In this document: piece after piece, positions 31,703-40,781 of the stretch
How positions within the stretch are numbered: the stretch's first letter is position 1
Layout of the letters: each line of letters begins with the position of its first letter
From: Microbacterium sp. AB
Lineage (GTDB): Bacteria > Actinomycetota > Actinomycetes > Actinomycetales > Microbacteriaceae
Direction of reading: 5' to 3'
Length of the DNA stretch: 64,000 nucleotides
Assembly (NCBI RefSeq): GCF_032878875.1
Contig: NZ_CP118157.1
Coordinates: 806,001 to 870,000, forward strand
Position numbers and translations under genes: made by a program
The notes under the pieces: model-generated
Seen by the model: only the letters and a program-made list of their open reading frames with translations
Database searches by the model: none
What the model was told of the DNA's origin: nothing

Positions 31703-32206
31703 ATGGCCGCCCCCAAGAAGCCCGTTGAGAAGTCCACCCTTCGCGCGGAACTGAACGCGACGCTCGGCGCAAAGGTTCTCGAGGAGGCGGCCAAGCGCCT
31801 CGAGGACCGCTCGCGTCTGCTCGGTCAGATCAGTCGGTTCGCGCAGGACTGGGAACGGGACGTGTTCTCTTCCCAAGGCGCCGCTGCTGGCCGCCGGTGG
31901 AAGCCTCTCGCGTCGTCCACGCCGGGACGGCCACTCGTCCGCACTGGCGCCCTGCTCGCCGCGCTCACGGGCGCACCGAGGCAGATGAAGGCATCTGTGC
32001 AGCTGCGCGGCCCGGAGCACGCCCAGCACCTCAAGGCGGGCCGGTTCGGTGAGAAATCGAAGACGGGTACCGGTCGCCGCGCCGGATGGCAGGGCCTCGG
32101 CGGCCACATGCCCCGCCGCAACCCCGCTCCGCGACCTCCGCGCGACCGCATCGCAATCCTCACCGCCGACCTCCTCGGCCTCGTCACACCGAAGGACCGC
32201 ACATGA
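31703..32206 (+). CDS. Tail completion/virion morphogenesis protein (Mu gpG/HK97 gp10-like)
   Basis: 167 residues. An N-terminal helix and WERDVFSSQGAAAGRRWKPLA, then GRPLVRTGALLAALTGAP and HAQHLKAGRFGEKS: the pattern of Phage_Mu/virion morphogenesis proteins (WxPL...LV.TGxL). Such proteins join the tail to the filled head. Preceded by AGGAGG. Overlaps the next gene by an ATGA junction. Confidence 0.72.
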   Translation: MAAPKKPVEKSTLRAELNATLGAKVLEEAAKRLEDRSRLLGQISRFAQDWERDVFSSQGAAAGRRWKPLASSTPGRPLVRTGALLAALTGAPRQMKASVQLRGPEHAQHLKAGRFGEKSKTGTGRRAGWQGLGGHMPRRNPAPRPPRDRIAILTADLLGLVTPKDRT

Positions 32207-32748
32207 CAGGCACCCCGGTCGTGATCGGCGGGGACGACATCGTCACCGCCCTCGAGGCGCAACTCAAGGGCAACGTCCCTCTCGTCATCGAGGCGCTCAA
32301 GCTCGAACGTCTCGGAGAGGTGAAGACGTGGCAGGTCGTGCCCGACGCGGACGCGATCTCCGCCGCGCAGCTTCCCGCCGTGGCGATCGTCACGCCGAGG
32401 GTGTCGACGCAGCCGCGCGGGTCGCACACGGAATATTCCGCCGACTGGGAAGTGTCGGTCGGCGTCTTCGCTCGTGGGAAGGACCACGAGGAGACCCAGA
32501 CGCAGATCCAGGCGTGGGCGAAGGTCCTGCGTGTCGCCGCGCTCCTGTCTCGCACGCTCACCGGCACACGGATCGAGATGCGTTGGGCGGGCGAGCTCTA
32601 CGACCTGATCCCCACCAAGCAGGACGCCCGCACCATCGCGGGCGCTGAGGTGCTGTTCGACGCGCACGTCGACACCGCCCTCGACCTCACGTCGCTCCGC
32701 CGCGACCCCACCCTCATCTCTGTTCACCCGAACGTCCAACCCCACTAA
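32203..32748 (+). CDS. Tail terminator-like protein
   Basis: 181 residues with the alpha/beta tail-terminator layout: an N-terminal helix (DDIVTALEAQLKGNVPLVIEALKLE), central strands (LPAVAIVTPRVS ... HTEYSADWEVSVGVFARG) and a helix (QTQIQAWAKVLRVAALL). Between the morphogenesis protein and the sheath, as in other contractile phages. The role is to cap the tube and join tail to head. Confidence 0.65.
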   Translation: MTGTPVVIGGDDIVTALEAQLKGNVPLVIEALKLERLGEVKTWQVVPDADAISAAQLPAVAIVTPRVSTQPRGSHTEYSADWEVSVGVFARGKDHEETQTQIQAWAKVLRVAALLSRTLTGTRIEMRWAGELYDLIPTKQDARTIAGAEVLFDAHVDTALDLTSLRRDPTLISVHPNVQPH

Positions 32749-32760
32749 GGAGACCCCGCC

Positions 32761-33870
32761 ATGGCGCGTCCTCAGGTATCTGTCAACATCAGCGAGGCGC
32801 TCCCTGTCGCTTCGCTCCCGACCGCGACCGGCACGCTCTTCTACGCGTTCGCCGGCACCGGCGGCCCCCTCGTCCCCACGTCCGTCACGTCCGCCGCTGA
32901 GGCGGAGACGGCCGGCGTCCCCGCCGCGATCGCCACTCAGATCGGCGATGCTCTCTCGCAGGGCGTCCCCGAGGTGATCGTCCTCCGTGCCGCCGCGGAG
33001 TCCGCCACGGCCGTCACCGAGACGGAATGGGCGACCGCGCTCGACCTCCTCGCCCCGTCGTTCGGACCCGGCCAGGTCACCATCCCCGGTGTGGCCAGCA
33101 CCGCCGCCCACACGGCCCTCCTCGCGCACGTCGCTGCGAACCCGCAGCGGGTCGCGTTCCTCGACGTCGGCGAGAACGACACCGCCGCGACCATCGCGAC
33201 CACGGCCGCCGCACTCGCAGCGACGGCCGGTGCGGAGCGTACGGGGCTGTTCGGCCCGTGGGTGCAGCTGCCGGGAACGACGGGAGCCCGCGCGGTCCCC
33301 GCGTCGCTCGTCGCAGCGGGCCTCGCGGCCCGCGGGGACGCGGCGGTCGGCAACGCGAACCACGCCCCGATCTTCGACCAGGGTCGCGGCGCGGGAAGCG
33401 TGCGCAACGGGCTCGGCGTCGTGTCGGCATTCGGCGACGGGGAGGTCGACACCCTGTACGACGCGGGCGCGAACGTCTTCCGCGACGTGCTCGGCGTCGT
33501 CACCCTCACCGGGTGGAAGTCGCTCGGCACGGATGCCGTGTGGCGTCAGCTGAACATCGGCCGCCTGACGGCGGAGATCTCCGCCCGGATCTCGTCGCTC
33601 ATGTACCAGTACCTCGGGTCGCCGATCGACGGTCAGGGCATCCTCCTGTCGCAGGTCGCCGGAGACATCAGCGGGTACCTGCTCGGTCTCCACACCGCGC
33701 GGGCGCTCTACGGAGACACCCCGGAGGATGCCTACGAGATCGTGTGCGACTTCTCGAACAACACCGCGGAGACCATCGCGAACGGTGAGGTCCACGCCGA
33801 CATCGCGATCACCGCCTCGACGGCGGCCGAGCAGATCGTCATCAACATCGTCACCTCGCTCGCGGGCTGA
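32761..33870 (+). CDS. Contractile tail sheath protein
   Basis: 369 residues. The N-terminal region is the sheath alpha/beta domain with long Ala-rich helices; the C-terminal domain contains TGWKSLGTDAVWRQLNIGRLTAEISARIS, a SQVAGDISGYLLGLHTARAL segment and beta-strand termini that interlock subunits (VHADIAITASTAAEQIVINI). This identifies the phage as contractile-tailed. AGGAG lies before the ATG. Directly followed by the tube gene, as is standard. Confidence 0.85.
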   Translation: MARPQVSVNISEALPVASLPTATGTLFYAFAGTGGPLVPTSVTSAAEAETAGVPAAIATQIGDALSQGVPEVIVLRAAAESATAVTETEWATALDLLAPSFGPGQVTIPGVASTAAHTALLAHVAANPQRVAFLDVGENDTAATIATTAAALAATAGAERTGLFGPWVQLPGTTGARAVPASLVAAGLAARGDAAVGNANHAPIFDQGRGAGSVRNGLGVVSAFGDGEVDTLYDAGANVFRDVLGVVTLTGWKSLGTDAVWRQLNIGRLTAEISARISSLMYQYLGSPIDGQGILLSQVAGDISGYLLGLHTARALYGDTPEDAYEIVCDFSNNTAETIANGEVHADIAITASTAAEQIVINIVTSLAG

Positions 33871-33889
33871 GACGGAAAGGGAAACCACC

Positions 33890-34297
33890 ATGGGAACCAC
33901 ATCGCAGGCCATCGTCTCCGCCTCGCTCGACGGGAAGTCGATCGGCATCTGGGACACCCGATCCGGCGGCGAGTCCACGGCCGAGATCAGCAAGTACCGT
34001 CCCGGCGGGACCAAGCAGCAGGTCGTCGACGCCGGCCGCCCCGACATCAGCGACGTCACCATCTCGCGCCGGTGGACGGTCGACCGTGACGTCGACATCG
34101 AGAAGCAGCTCCGCAACCGGGTGGGCGTCGGTGTCCTCACGATCACCGAGCAGCCGACTGACGTCGACGGCATCGCGTTCGGCAAGCCGCGCACCTGGAC
34201 GGGCCGCGTCTCGAGCGTCACCGCTGGTGACGTCGACTCCAACTCCGACGATGTCCGCATGATCACGGTCACGGCCGTGGTCTGGGCGACCGCGTAA
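33890..34297 (+). CDS. Tail tube protein
   Basis: 135 residues, beta-rich: SASLDGKSIGIWDTRSGGESTAEISKYRPGG, VTISRRWTVDRD and VRMITVTAVVWATA fit the tube (gpM/Mu-like beta barrel) fold. The upstream frame is open but overlaps the sheath; GAAAGGGAAACC precedes the ATG. It forms hexamer rings stacked inside the sheath. Confidence 0.78.
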   Translation: MGTTSQAIVSASLDGKSIGIWDTRSGGESTAEISKYRPGGTKQQVVDAGRPDISDVTISRRWTVDRDVDIEKQLRNRVGVGVLTITEQPTDVDGIAFGKPRTWTGRVSSVTAGDVDSNSDDVRMITVTAVVWATA

Positions 34298-34318
34298 CCA
34301 AAGAAGAGAGACCACGAC

Positions 34319-34813
34319 ATGAGCGACTTCGCCACCTTCGACGCCCACGAGGGCGAGACCCCCGCGGCACCCACGTCGGGCCTCGCTTCCCTCCGCAAGC
34401 AGAGGGAGCAGATCAAGGCGTCCCTCCACCTCGACCTCCTCGTGCCCCGATACGACGAGCCCGTGTACGTCCGGTACACGGCGCCCACCAAGGCGCAGAT
34501 CAACCGGATCAACGACCGCGCCAAGAAGTCCCGCGACAAGGACGCGCTCGCCGAGGCGGCACTCCTCGCGGAGTGCGCGGTCGGGGTGTTCCAGAAGGAC
34601 GATGCTGGCAAGCCGATCGGGCAGCCGGAGCAGTGGCCGAAGTTCGACAAGGACCTCGCCGAGTACCTCGGTGAGCCGAAGCTCGAGCGGGCCGTCGACG
34701 TCGTGCGCGCCCTGTTCTTCACGGACGGCGACATCATCGCGCAGGCGGCGGCGCTCGGCCGGTGGGCCGGGTTTGCCGAGGAGCAGGCCGTCGAGGAGTA
34801 CGAGGGAAACTGA
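34319..34813 (+). CDS. Tail assembly chaperone, short form
   Basis: 164 residues, helical and charged: RKQREQIKASLHLDLLVPRYDEPVYVRYT then APTKAQINRINDRAKKS. Position between tube and tape measure is that of the tail assembly chaperone, which coats the tape measure during assembly. It stops right after the slippery sequence GGGAAAC (34804-34810), so a longer product arises by frameshifting. An AAGAAGAGAG ribosome site lies upstream. Confidence 0.82.
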   Translation: MSDFATFDAHEGETPAAPTSGLASLRKQREQIKASLHLDLLVPRYDEPVYVRYTAPTKAQINRINDRAKKSRDKDALAEAALLAECAVGVFQKDDAGKPIGQPEQWPKFDKDLAEYLGEPKLERAVDVVRALFFTDGDIIAQAAALGRWAGFAEEQAVEEYEGN

Positions 34814-35055
34814 GGGGCCACCGCGCCGTGAGAGCGGCAGCGGTGGCCTCCGTCTATGGGCAGGACCCGATCGCGTTCCTCGCGCTCGAAGAGGACGACT
34901 TCCGGCTGATGAATCTGATCATCGCCGAGCGTGCCCGCATCGACGAGGAACGCGACCGGGGCCGCATGGACTACCTCGCCGGGAAGACCGCCGCGCTGAC
35001 CGCGCAGGCCATCACGAGATGGCTGGGCAAGAACCTCCCCAAGATGCGGAGGTGA
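34319..35055 (+). CDS. Tail assembly chaperone, -1 frameshift product
   Basis: Translation to C34810, then a -1 shift, continues with LRGHRAVRAAAVASVYGQDP and the helical segment DFRLMNLIIAERARIDEERD to the stop at 35055. Total about 245 residues. This is the gpG/gpGT arrangement. The downstream frame alone has no good ribosome site; a GTG at 34828 is poorly placed. The tape measure starts 15 nt after the stop. Confidence 0.8.
34804..34848 (+). promoter_or_regulatory. -1 ribosomal frameshift signal
   Basis: Slippery heptamer GGGAAAC in the correct frame (G GGA AAC), directly before the TGA at 34811-34813. Five nt later a hairpin begins: GGCCACCGC (34816-34824) pairs with 34840-34848, and the loop adds GCCG (34825-34828) with CGGC (34835-34838), giving 13 bp with one bulged A and a TGAGAG loop. 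Confidence 0.88.
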
Positions 35056-35070
35056 CCGACCAGGAGGTGC

Positions 35071-38000
35071 ATGGTGGCTGCTGGCGTCGTCCTCCTCACA
35101 TTCCGCACATCGGGTACGGAGCGGGCGGCGAAGCAGGCGCGTGAGGTCGGGACGACGCTCGAGCAGACGAGCACGAAGGCCGGCGGCGGCGTCAAGAAGC
35201 TGGCATCGTTCGCCGGAGGTCTTGACAACATCGCCAGCAGCGTCCTGCCCATCAACACCGGACTCGGGTCGGTGTCGTCCGGTCTCGACAGCTTCGGCGA
35301 CAAGCTCGGCGAGGGCGAGACCCGGATGGGCGGGTGGAAGCTCGCCGTCGCTGGTGTCGCCGCCGGGCTCGTGGCCACGGCCGCGGCGTCGGCGACGGCC
35401 CTCTACCAGGTCGGGTCGACCTTCGACGACGTCACGGACACGATTCGTGTCGGCACCGGTAAGAGCGGTGCCGCGCTCGTCGGTCTCGTGGGCATCGCGA
35501 AGGAGGTCGGCCGTGATGTCCCGGTCGAGTTCGAGAAGATCGGCCCCGTCGTCTCCGAGGTCGACCAGCGTCTCGGGCTGACCGGACAGACCCTCAAGAC
35601 GGTTTCGAGCCAGTACCTGCAGGCGGGCGAGATCCTCGGCGAGGCCGTCGACGTCAAGGGCACATCGGCCGCGTTCTCGGCGTTCAAGATCGAAGGCGAC
35701 GAGGTCTCCGGCGCCCTCGACACCCTGTTCCGGGTGTCGCAGACCACCGGTGTCGGCATGAACGAGCTCGCCTCCGGTGTGCAGACGAACGCGGTCGGCC
35801 TGCAGGAGCTCGGGTTCGGATTCGACCAGTCCGTGTCCCTCATGGGATCGCTCGATAAGGCCGGTCTCAACTCGACCGCTGTGCTCACGTCGATGACGAA
35901 GGGCATGGTGAACCTCGCCCGGGCAGGGGAGGACCCGGCCACTGCGTTCCAGCGCGTCACGGGGGAGATCGGGACCTTCGTCGAAGCCGGTGACACGGCC
36001 TCCGCGCTTGATCTCGCATCGCAGGTGTTCGGCACCAAGGGCGCTGCGCAGTTCGTGGGAGCGCTGCAGTCCGGCGTCCTCAACCTCGACGACCTCGCCG
36101 CGGCCGCCGCCGGCACCGGGGACACGATCCTCGGCGTCGGGAAGGAGACCGCCGACGCTGCCGAATCGTGGCAGCTCATCAAGAACAACGTGCTCGCCAC
36201 GCTCGAGCCGCTCGGAACCGCTGTGTTCAACGCGCTCGGCGGCGTGATGGGAGCCCTGGCGGAGAAGTCGCAGGAGCTCTCCCCCTTCATCACGAGCTGG
36301 CTGATGAAGGTCGTGTTCATGCTCTCCGACCTCGGAGACACCGTTGGCCCGCTCATCGCCCCGGTGCTCGAGCTGTGGTCGGCGTTCTCGCCCCTCTCGC
36401 TCATCTTGACGGCGATACAGCCCGTTCTCCCGCAGCTTGCATCGACGTTTGGGATGCTCGCATCCGTTCTCGGTGGCGCGCTCATGCAGGTGCTGCAGCA
36501 GATCGTCCCGGTCGCGATGCCCGTCGCGACCATGCTCTCCGGCACGCTCGCGGACGCCATCGTCACCCTGATGCCGCTCGTCCTGCAGATCGCGCAGAGC
36601 CTGGCCGGCGCGCTCGCGTCGGCCCTGGTGTCGGTTGCCCCCCTGCTGGTGATGCTCGCTCAGCTCGCCGGCCAGGTGCTGACGATGCTGCTGCCCCTCC
36701 TCCCGCCCGTGTTCCAGCTGGGACTCGCGTTCCTGCCGATCATCACGGCGCTCATCCCGATCGTCGGCGCGCTGCTGCCGCCGCTGATCGGCCTGCTGAT
36801 GGCCGTCCTTCCGGTCGTGCTGCAGCTGATCTCCCCGATCCTGCAGCTCGCGACCGGCGCGCTCGGGGTCCTCGTCGGGGTGCTGACCCAGGTCGTCTCA
36901 TGGATCTCTACCGGCATCACCTGGCTCGTCTCCCTGGTCACCGGGTCGGGGTCGGCACGTGATCAGCTGCTGACGATCTGGAACGCCGTCAAGGACGGGT
37001 TCCTCGTCGTGTGGCAGTTCATCGACTTCCTCGTCTTCAAGCCTTTCCGCGACGGGATCGACCTGATCGTACGGGGCTTCAAGGTCGGGGCCGACGCGAT
37101 CGCGAAGTCGTGGGATGGCATCAAGCGGGCTGCCGCGGTGCCGATCAACTTCGTCCTCGACACCGTGTGGAACAACGGCCTGCGATCGTTCTGGAACGAC
37201 GTCGTCGGTGCGCTGGGTCTCGAGGACCTCAAGCTCCCGAAGGCGCCGCTGGTGGAGTTCGCCGAGGGCGGCGTGATGCCCGGCTACACGCCGGGTCGTG
37301 ACGTGCACCAGTTCTACTCGCCGACGGCGGGATTCCTCGCTCTGTCTGGTGGCGAGGCGATCATGCGCCCGGAGTTCACCCGCGCTGTCGGGGGAGCCGC
37401 CGGAGTGGAGCGTCTCAACGCGGCCGCGCGCCGCGGCGAGGCGTTCGCGGACGGTGGCGTGTGGGGCACGATCGGTGACTTCGGTGCGGGCATCTGGGAC
37501 ACGATCACGTCGGCCGTGTCGGTGGCGACGGAGTTCCTCACCGACCCTGCGGGGGCGATCCAGACGCACGTCATCGACGGCATCCTGCGGCCCCTGCTCG
37601 GGGACGGCGGGAACGTCTTCCAGCGGGCGTTCGGTGAGCTGCCGATCATGCTCGTGGAGAACCTCGTCGACGCGTTCGGCGGGGCGTCCGGGACGGGCAC
37701 GGCGGGCATGGGATGGGAAGCGATGTGGGCCATGGTCCAGGGCGCGGATTCCGGTCTCGTGATGACGTCGAACTACCGGCCGGGTGCGACCACCGTGAAC
37801 GGGGGGCAGTCGTATCACGCTCTCGGGCGTGCGATCGACCTGATCCCCGCCACGATGGACACGTTCAACAAGGTCGCGGCCCTGTTCCCGAACGCGTCCG
37901 AGCTCATCTACACGCCTGCCGGGAACCGGCAGCTGCTCAACGGTCAGCCGTTCTCCGGCTGGTCGCCCGCGGTCAAGGCGCAGCATTACAACCACGTCCA

Positions 38001-38313
38001 CGTCGCCATGCGCGACGGTGGCGTGCTCCCGATGCTGGCAGACGGCGGGGCGGTCGAGCAGGGCAAGGGCTACATCGTCGGCGACGGCGGTGTGCCGGAG
38101 CTGTTCGTGCCGGGCGCCGACGGGTACGTGTACCCGCAGGTGCCGACGTTCACCGGTCAGAGCGCCGCGGACATCTCCTCGTCGCTCGAGGACGTCGAGG
38201 TGCAGGCCGGATCGCGGGGCGACCGCACGATCGTTCGTGTGGTCACGGTCGATGGTCGAGTGCTGGCCGAGACCGTGTTCGATGATGCGGCTGATGAGGA
38301 GGCGCGCCTGTGA
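35071..38313 (+). CDS. Tape measure protein with a C-terminal M15-like peptidase domain
   Basis: 1080 residues. Residues ~25-330 contain the TMP phage-type helical core with coiled coil; ~440-660 is a long hydrophobic stretch of repeated VLPLL/LLPPL helices that could cross or insert in membrane. Residues ~880-985 match a D,D-peptidase M15-like fold: SNYRPGATTVNGGQSYHALGRAIDL at about 895-923 and HYNHVHVAM at 972-980, supplying His and Asp zinc ligands. This domain could cut peptidoglycan during infection. AGGAGG lies 5 nt before the ATG. It overlaps the next gene by 4 nt. Confidence 0.9.
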   Translation: MVAAGVVLLTFRTSGTERAAKQAREVGTTLEQTSTKAGGGVKKLASFAGGLDNIASSVLPINTGLGSVSSGLDSFGDKLGEGETRMGGWKLAVAGVAAGLVATAAASATALYQVGSTFDDVTDTIRVGTGKSGAALVGLVGIAKEVGRDVPVEFEKIGPVVSEVDQRLGLTGQTLKTVSSQYLQAGEILGEAVDVKGTSAAFSAFKIEGDEVSGALDTLFRVSQTTGVGMNELASGVQTNAVGLQELGFGFDQSVSLMGSLDKAGLNSTAVLTSMTKGMVNLARAGEDPATAFQRVTGEIGTFVEAGDTASALDLASQVFGTKGAAQFVGALQSGVLNLDDLAAAAAGTGDTILGVGKETADAAESWQLIKNNVLATLEPLGTAVFNALGGVMGALAEKSQELSPFITSWLMKVVFMLSDLGDTVGPLIAPVLELWSAFSPLSLILTAIQPVLPQLASTFGMLASVLGGALMQVLQQIVPVAMPVATMLSGTLADAIVTLMPLVLQIAQSLAGALASALVSVAPLLVMLAQLAGQVLTMLLPLLPPVFQLGLAFLPIITALIPIVGALLPPLIGLLMAVLPVVLQLISPILQLATGALGVLVGVLTQVVSWISTGITWLVSLVTGSGSARDQLLTIWNAVKDGFLVVWQFIDFLVFKPFRDGIDLIVRGFKVGADAIAKSWDGIKRAAAVPINFVLDTVWNNGLRSFWNDVVGALGLEDLKLPKAPLVEFAEGGVMPGYTPGRDVHQFYSPTAGFLALSGGEAIMRPEFTRAVGGAAGVERLNAAARRGEAFADGGVWGTIGDFGAGIWDTITSAVSVATEFLTDPAGAIQTHVIDGILRPLLGDGGNVFQRAFGELPIMLVENLVDAFGGASGTGTAGMGWEAMWAMVQGADSGLVMTSNYRPGATTVNGGQSYHALGRAIDLIPATMDTFNKVAALFPNASELIYTPAGNRQLLNGQPFSGWSPAVKAQHYNHVHVAMRDGGVLPMLADGGAVEQGKGYIVGDGGVPELFVPGADGYVYPQVPTFTGQSAADISSSLEDVEVQAGSRGDRTIVRVVTVDGRVLAETVFDDAADEEARL

Positions 38314-38804
38314 GCCGTGACCTGGACGTGCGGATCACGGCGCTCCTCCCGAACCGCCCGCACATGACGCTCAAGCTCATCGGCACCGACAAGCTCGGCG
38401 GCGGGGTCGGCGGGTGGAAAGAGGTCCCCCGCCGGCTCCGCGAGCCGATCCTCGTGTGGACGGAGCAGCCGCTCCGCACCTACACGCTGCCGCTGCGCTT
38501 CGACCGGTTCCTCGCCGGATGGGAGTACACCGTCGACGGCGATATCCGCGGCTTGCAGGACTGGGCGTCAGCGGGCCGACGGCGCACGGGCGAGCACAAC
38601 CCGCCCACCCTCGTCCGGGTGTCCGGGAACGTGCGCGTTCCCCTGTCGATCAACTGGGCGATCACCGGTCTCGACTGGGGCGAGTTCGTCGTCAACGAGC
38701 AGGGGCAGCGCATCCAGCAGGACGTGACCATGACGCTCACCGAGAGCGTCCCGGTCACCGCGCAGGGGTACGCCGAAGCGCTCCGCGAGGCCCTCAATGA
38801 ATAG
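38310..38804 (+). CDS. Baseplate/tail hub-associated protein
   Basis: 164 residues starting at a GTG that overlaps the tape measure stop. Beta-strand-rich, PLRFDRFLAGWEY ... GLQDWASAGRR ... PPTLVRVSGNVRVPLSINWAITGLDW ... TLTESVP, a pattern seen in LysM- or gp53-like tail-hub proteins encoded right after the tape measure. Precise family uncertain. Confidence 0.65.
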   Translation: MSRDLDVRITALLPNRPHMTLKLIGTDKLGGGVGGWKEVPRRLREPILVWTEQPLRTYTLPLRFDRFLAGWEYTVDGDIRGLQDWASAGRRRTGEHNPPTLVRVSGNVRVPLSINWAITGLDWGEFVVNEQGQRIQQDVTMTLTESVPVTAQGYAEALREALNE

Positions 38805-38806
38805 GG

Positions 38807-39595
38807 GTGGTGATCGTGAAGGCCTCTACCGTCACGATCACCACCCCCACCGGGGAGACCCGCATCGACCTCGTCGCCGCGGCCACGAAAGCACGCATCC
38901 GCACGACCCTCCTCGGAGCGTCCACCCTTCACGTCCACCTGCCCGAGCATCTGCTCACCGCACGCCTCACCGAGGCGCGCACCGCGACCGCCGACGGGCG
39001 AACCTGGACGCTCGTCGGCATCCGCCGCGAGGGCGACACCATCCGCCTCGTCTACGAGGACACCATCATCGCCGCCCTCCGCGCCGAGCAGTCCCGCATC
39101 ATGTACCAGGTCGCGCTCCCCGCAGCGGACATCATCGGCCGCTTCTGCACCGACGCGGGAGTGACCGCCGACATCGACCCCACCCTCGGGGAGATCCACG
39201 TCGAAGGCGCCGGACGGTCCCTCCTCGACACCACCGACTCCTGGCGTGAGATCAGCGCGCTCGCGGACCGTCTGGGCGGGCGGGCGTTCTCCGACGGCAG
39301 CCGCCTCGTCGTCGCCCCGGACAGCGTCCTGCTGGCCCGTGACGCGCCGCGCGTGACCGGCTCAGCCGGCGCCGTGCAGGGCGACGTCACGTTCCACCTC
39401 GACGCCGGCCAGCCGTACGACCGTGCGGCCATCGACGTCGACGACACGTGGACCGCTGACGCCGGTTCGGTTGTCGAGGTCTACGGCACCGGTCCCGCCG
39501 ACGGCCGGTGGCTCGTGTCCGAGTGGGCACGGGATCTTCCGCACATCGCACCCGGCCGGGTGCGGCTGACGCGACCAGCAACGATCGGAGCGTGA
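38807..39595 (+). CDS. Baseplate hub protein (gpD/late control-like)
   Basis: 262 residues. The segments EHLLTARLTEARTATADGRTWTLVG, VGIRREGDTIRLVYED and SWREISALADRLGGRAFSDGSRLVVAP fit the tail-hub fold of the P2 gpD/late-control type, which caps the tube and holds the spike. The frame begins at a GTG at 38807; a GTG at 38816 has better spacing from AGGGG and may be the true start. Confidence 0.65.
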   Translation: MVIVKASTVTITTPTGETRIDLVAAATKARIRTTLLGASTLHVHLPEHLLTARLTEARTATADGRTWTLVGIRREGDTIRLVYEDTIIAALRAEQSRIMYQVALPAADIIGRFCTDAGVTADIDPTLGEIHVEGAGRSLLDTTDSWREISALADRLGGRAFSDGSRLVVAPDSVLLARDAPRVTGSAGAVQGDVTFHLDAGQPYDRAAIDVDDTWTADAGSVVEVYGTGPADGRWLVSEWARDLPHIAPGRVRLTRPATIGA

Positions 39596-39596
39596 C

Positions 39597-40781
39597 ATGG
39601 CCTGGGAGCCGCTGCCTCTTCCTGTGGACCAGGACCAGATCATCACGACCATCCTCACCGGCATCGCCACGGCGATCCCCGGATGGGTGCCCATCGAGGG
39701 AGCCCCGGAGGTCGCGCTCGCGGAGGAGATCGGCGTGCAGCTCGCCGCGGTGAACGCCGCGGCCGTGGCGGCCGCGAACTACGCGGCCGCGGGCGTCGCC
39801 GCGGCGTTCGGGTTCGAGCCGATCGAGGGCACGAAGGCGGTGCTGCAGGATGTGACGCTCACCGCGCAGCTTCCCCCGTCCGCGGGCACGGCGGCGTTCT
39901 CACGGGCGGTGACGGTCCCGGCGGGCTTCACGATCACCATCGGCGGGCAGCCGTTCATCGTCCCGAAGCAGGTGACTCGTGTGGCCGCATTCACGCAGGT
40001 CACGGCGGGCGACTTCACCGGGTACTGGCGGGGGATCATCACGGCAGACTTCGCCGCGTACGAGGCCGGGGACGAGTGGAACATCGGTGCCGCCGGCGAC
40101 GTCGCATCCATCCAGACCGTGTCTCCGGTGATCATCGCCGCCACCCTCACCGCTCCCGCCTCGGGAGGGGAGGGAGCGGAGACGCTGACCGCGTTCCTGT
40201 CGCGCTTCACCGCGTGGCTCGCGACGCTCAAGCCCGGCGGGGTGCGTGCCGCTGACCTCGCGGCGTTCGCTGCGACGGTGCCCGGTGTGCGTCGCGCGCT
40301 CGCGCTCGACCGGTACGACCCGGAGAACCCCGGCACACCGGCGGATCGGACGGTGACGATCATCCCGATCGACGCCGCCGGCGGCGACCTCGCCTCGTTC
40401 GAGGTCGACCGTCTGCGCACGGAGATCGAGAGCATCCGTGAGGTCGGCTTCATCGTCCACATCATCGACCCGGTGCGAACCCCCGTGACCGTCGACGTGA
40501 CCGTCACGGTCGCCGTCGGCGGCGACGTGACCGCGGTCCAGTCCGCGGTCGCTACGGCCGTCGAGGCAGCCCTGTCGCCGGCGGCGTGGGGGAGCGGCGG
40601 GGACCCGGCGGCATGGGCGGAGACCACCACGCTGCGCACGCTCGACGTCGCACTCGTCGTCGCGAACGTGCCCGACGTCGCCGCGATCGGAGCGATCACC
40701 CTCAACGGCGACACCGCCGACGTCACCCTGACCGGCCCCGGGGCGCTCATCGACGCGACAGTGGAGGTGACCGCATCGTGA
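39597..40781 (+). CDS. Baseplate wedge protein, gpJ-like
   Basis: 394 residues with the baseplate J pattern: SIQTVSPVIIAATLTAPASGGEGAETLTAFLSRF and the repeated GGVRAADLAAFAATVPGVRRALALDRY, VTVTVAVGGDVTAVQSAVATAVEAALSP. It forms the baseplate wedge with I- and gp25-like proteins. Immediately after the hub gene and overlapping the next gene (GTGA). Confidence 0.85.
   Translation: MAWEPLPLPVDQDQIITTILTGIATAIPGWVPIEGAPEVALAEEIGVQLAAVNAAAVAAANYAAAGVAAAFGFEPIEGTKAVLQDVTLTAQLPPSAGTAAFSRAVTVPAGFTITIGGQPFIVPKQVTRVAAFTQVTAGDFTGYWRGIITADFAAYEAGDEWNIGAAGDVASIQTVSPVIIAATLTAPASGGEGAETLTAFLSRFTAWLATLKPGGVRAADLAAFAATVPGVRRALALDRYDPENPGTPADRTVTIIPIDAAGGDLASFEVDRLRTEIESIREVGFIVHIIDPVRTPVTVDVTVTVAVGGDVTAVQSAVATAVEAALSPAAWGSGGDPAAWAETTTLRTLDVALVVANVPDVAAIGAITLNGDTADVTLTGPGALIDATVEVTAS

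Noticed and set aside
31825..34821. 998-codon minus-strand frame across the tail genes
   Set aside because: Antisense to recognised sheath, tube and chaperone genes; high Arg/Ser content and no ribosome site.
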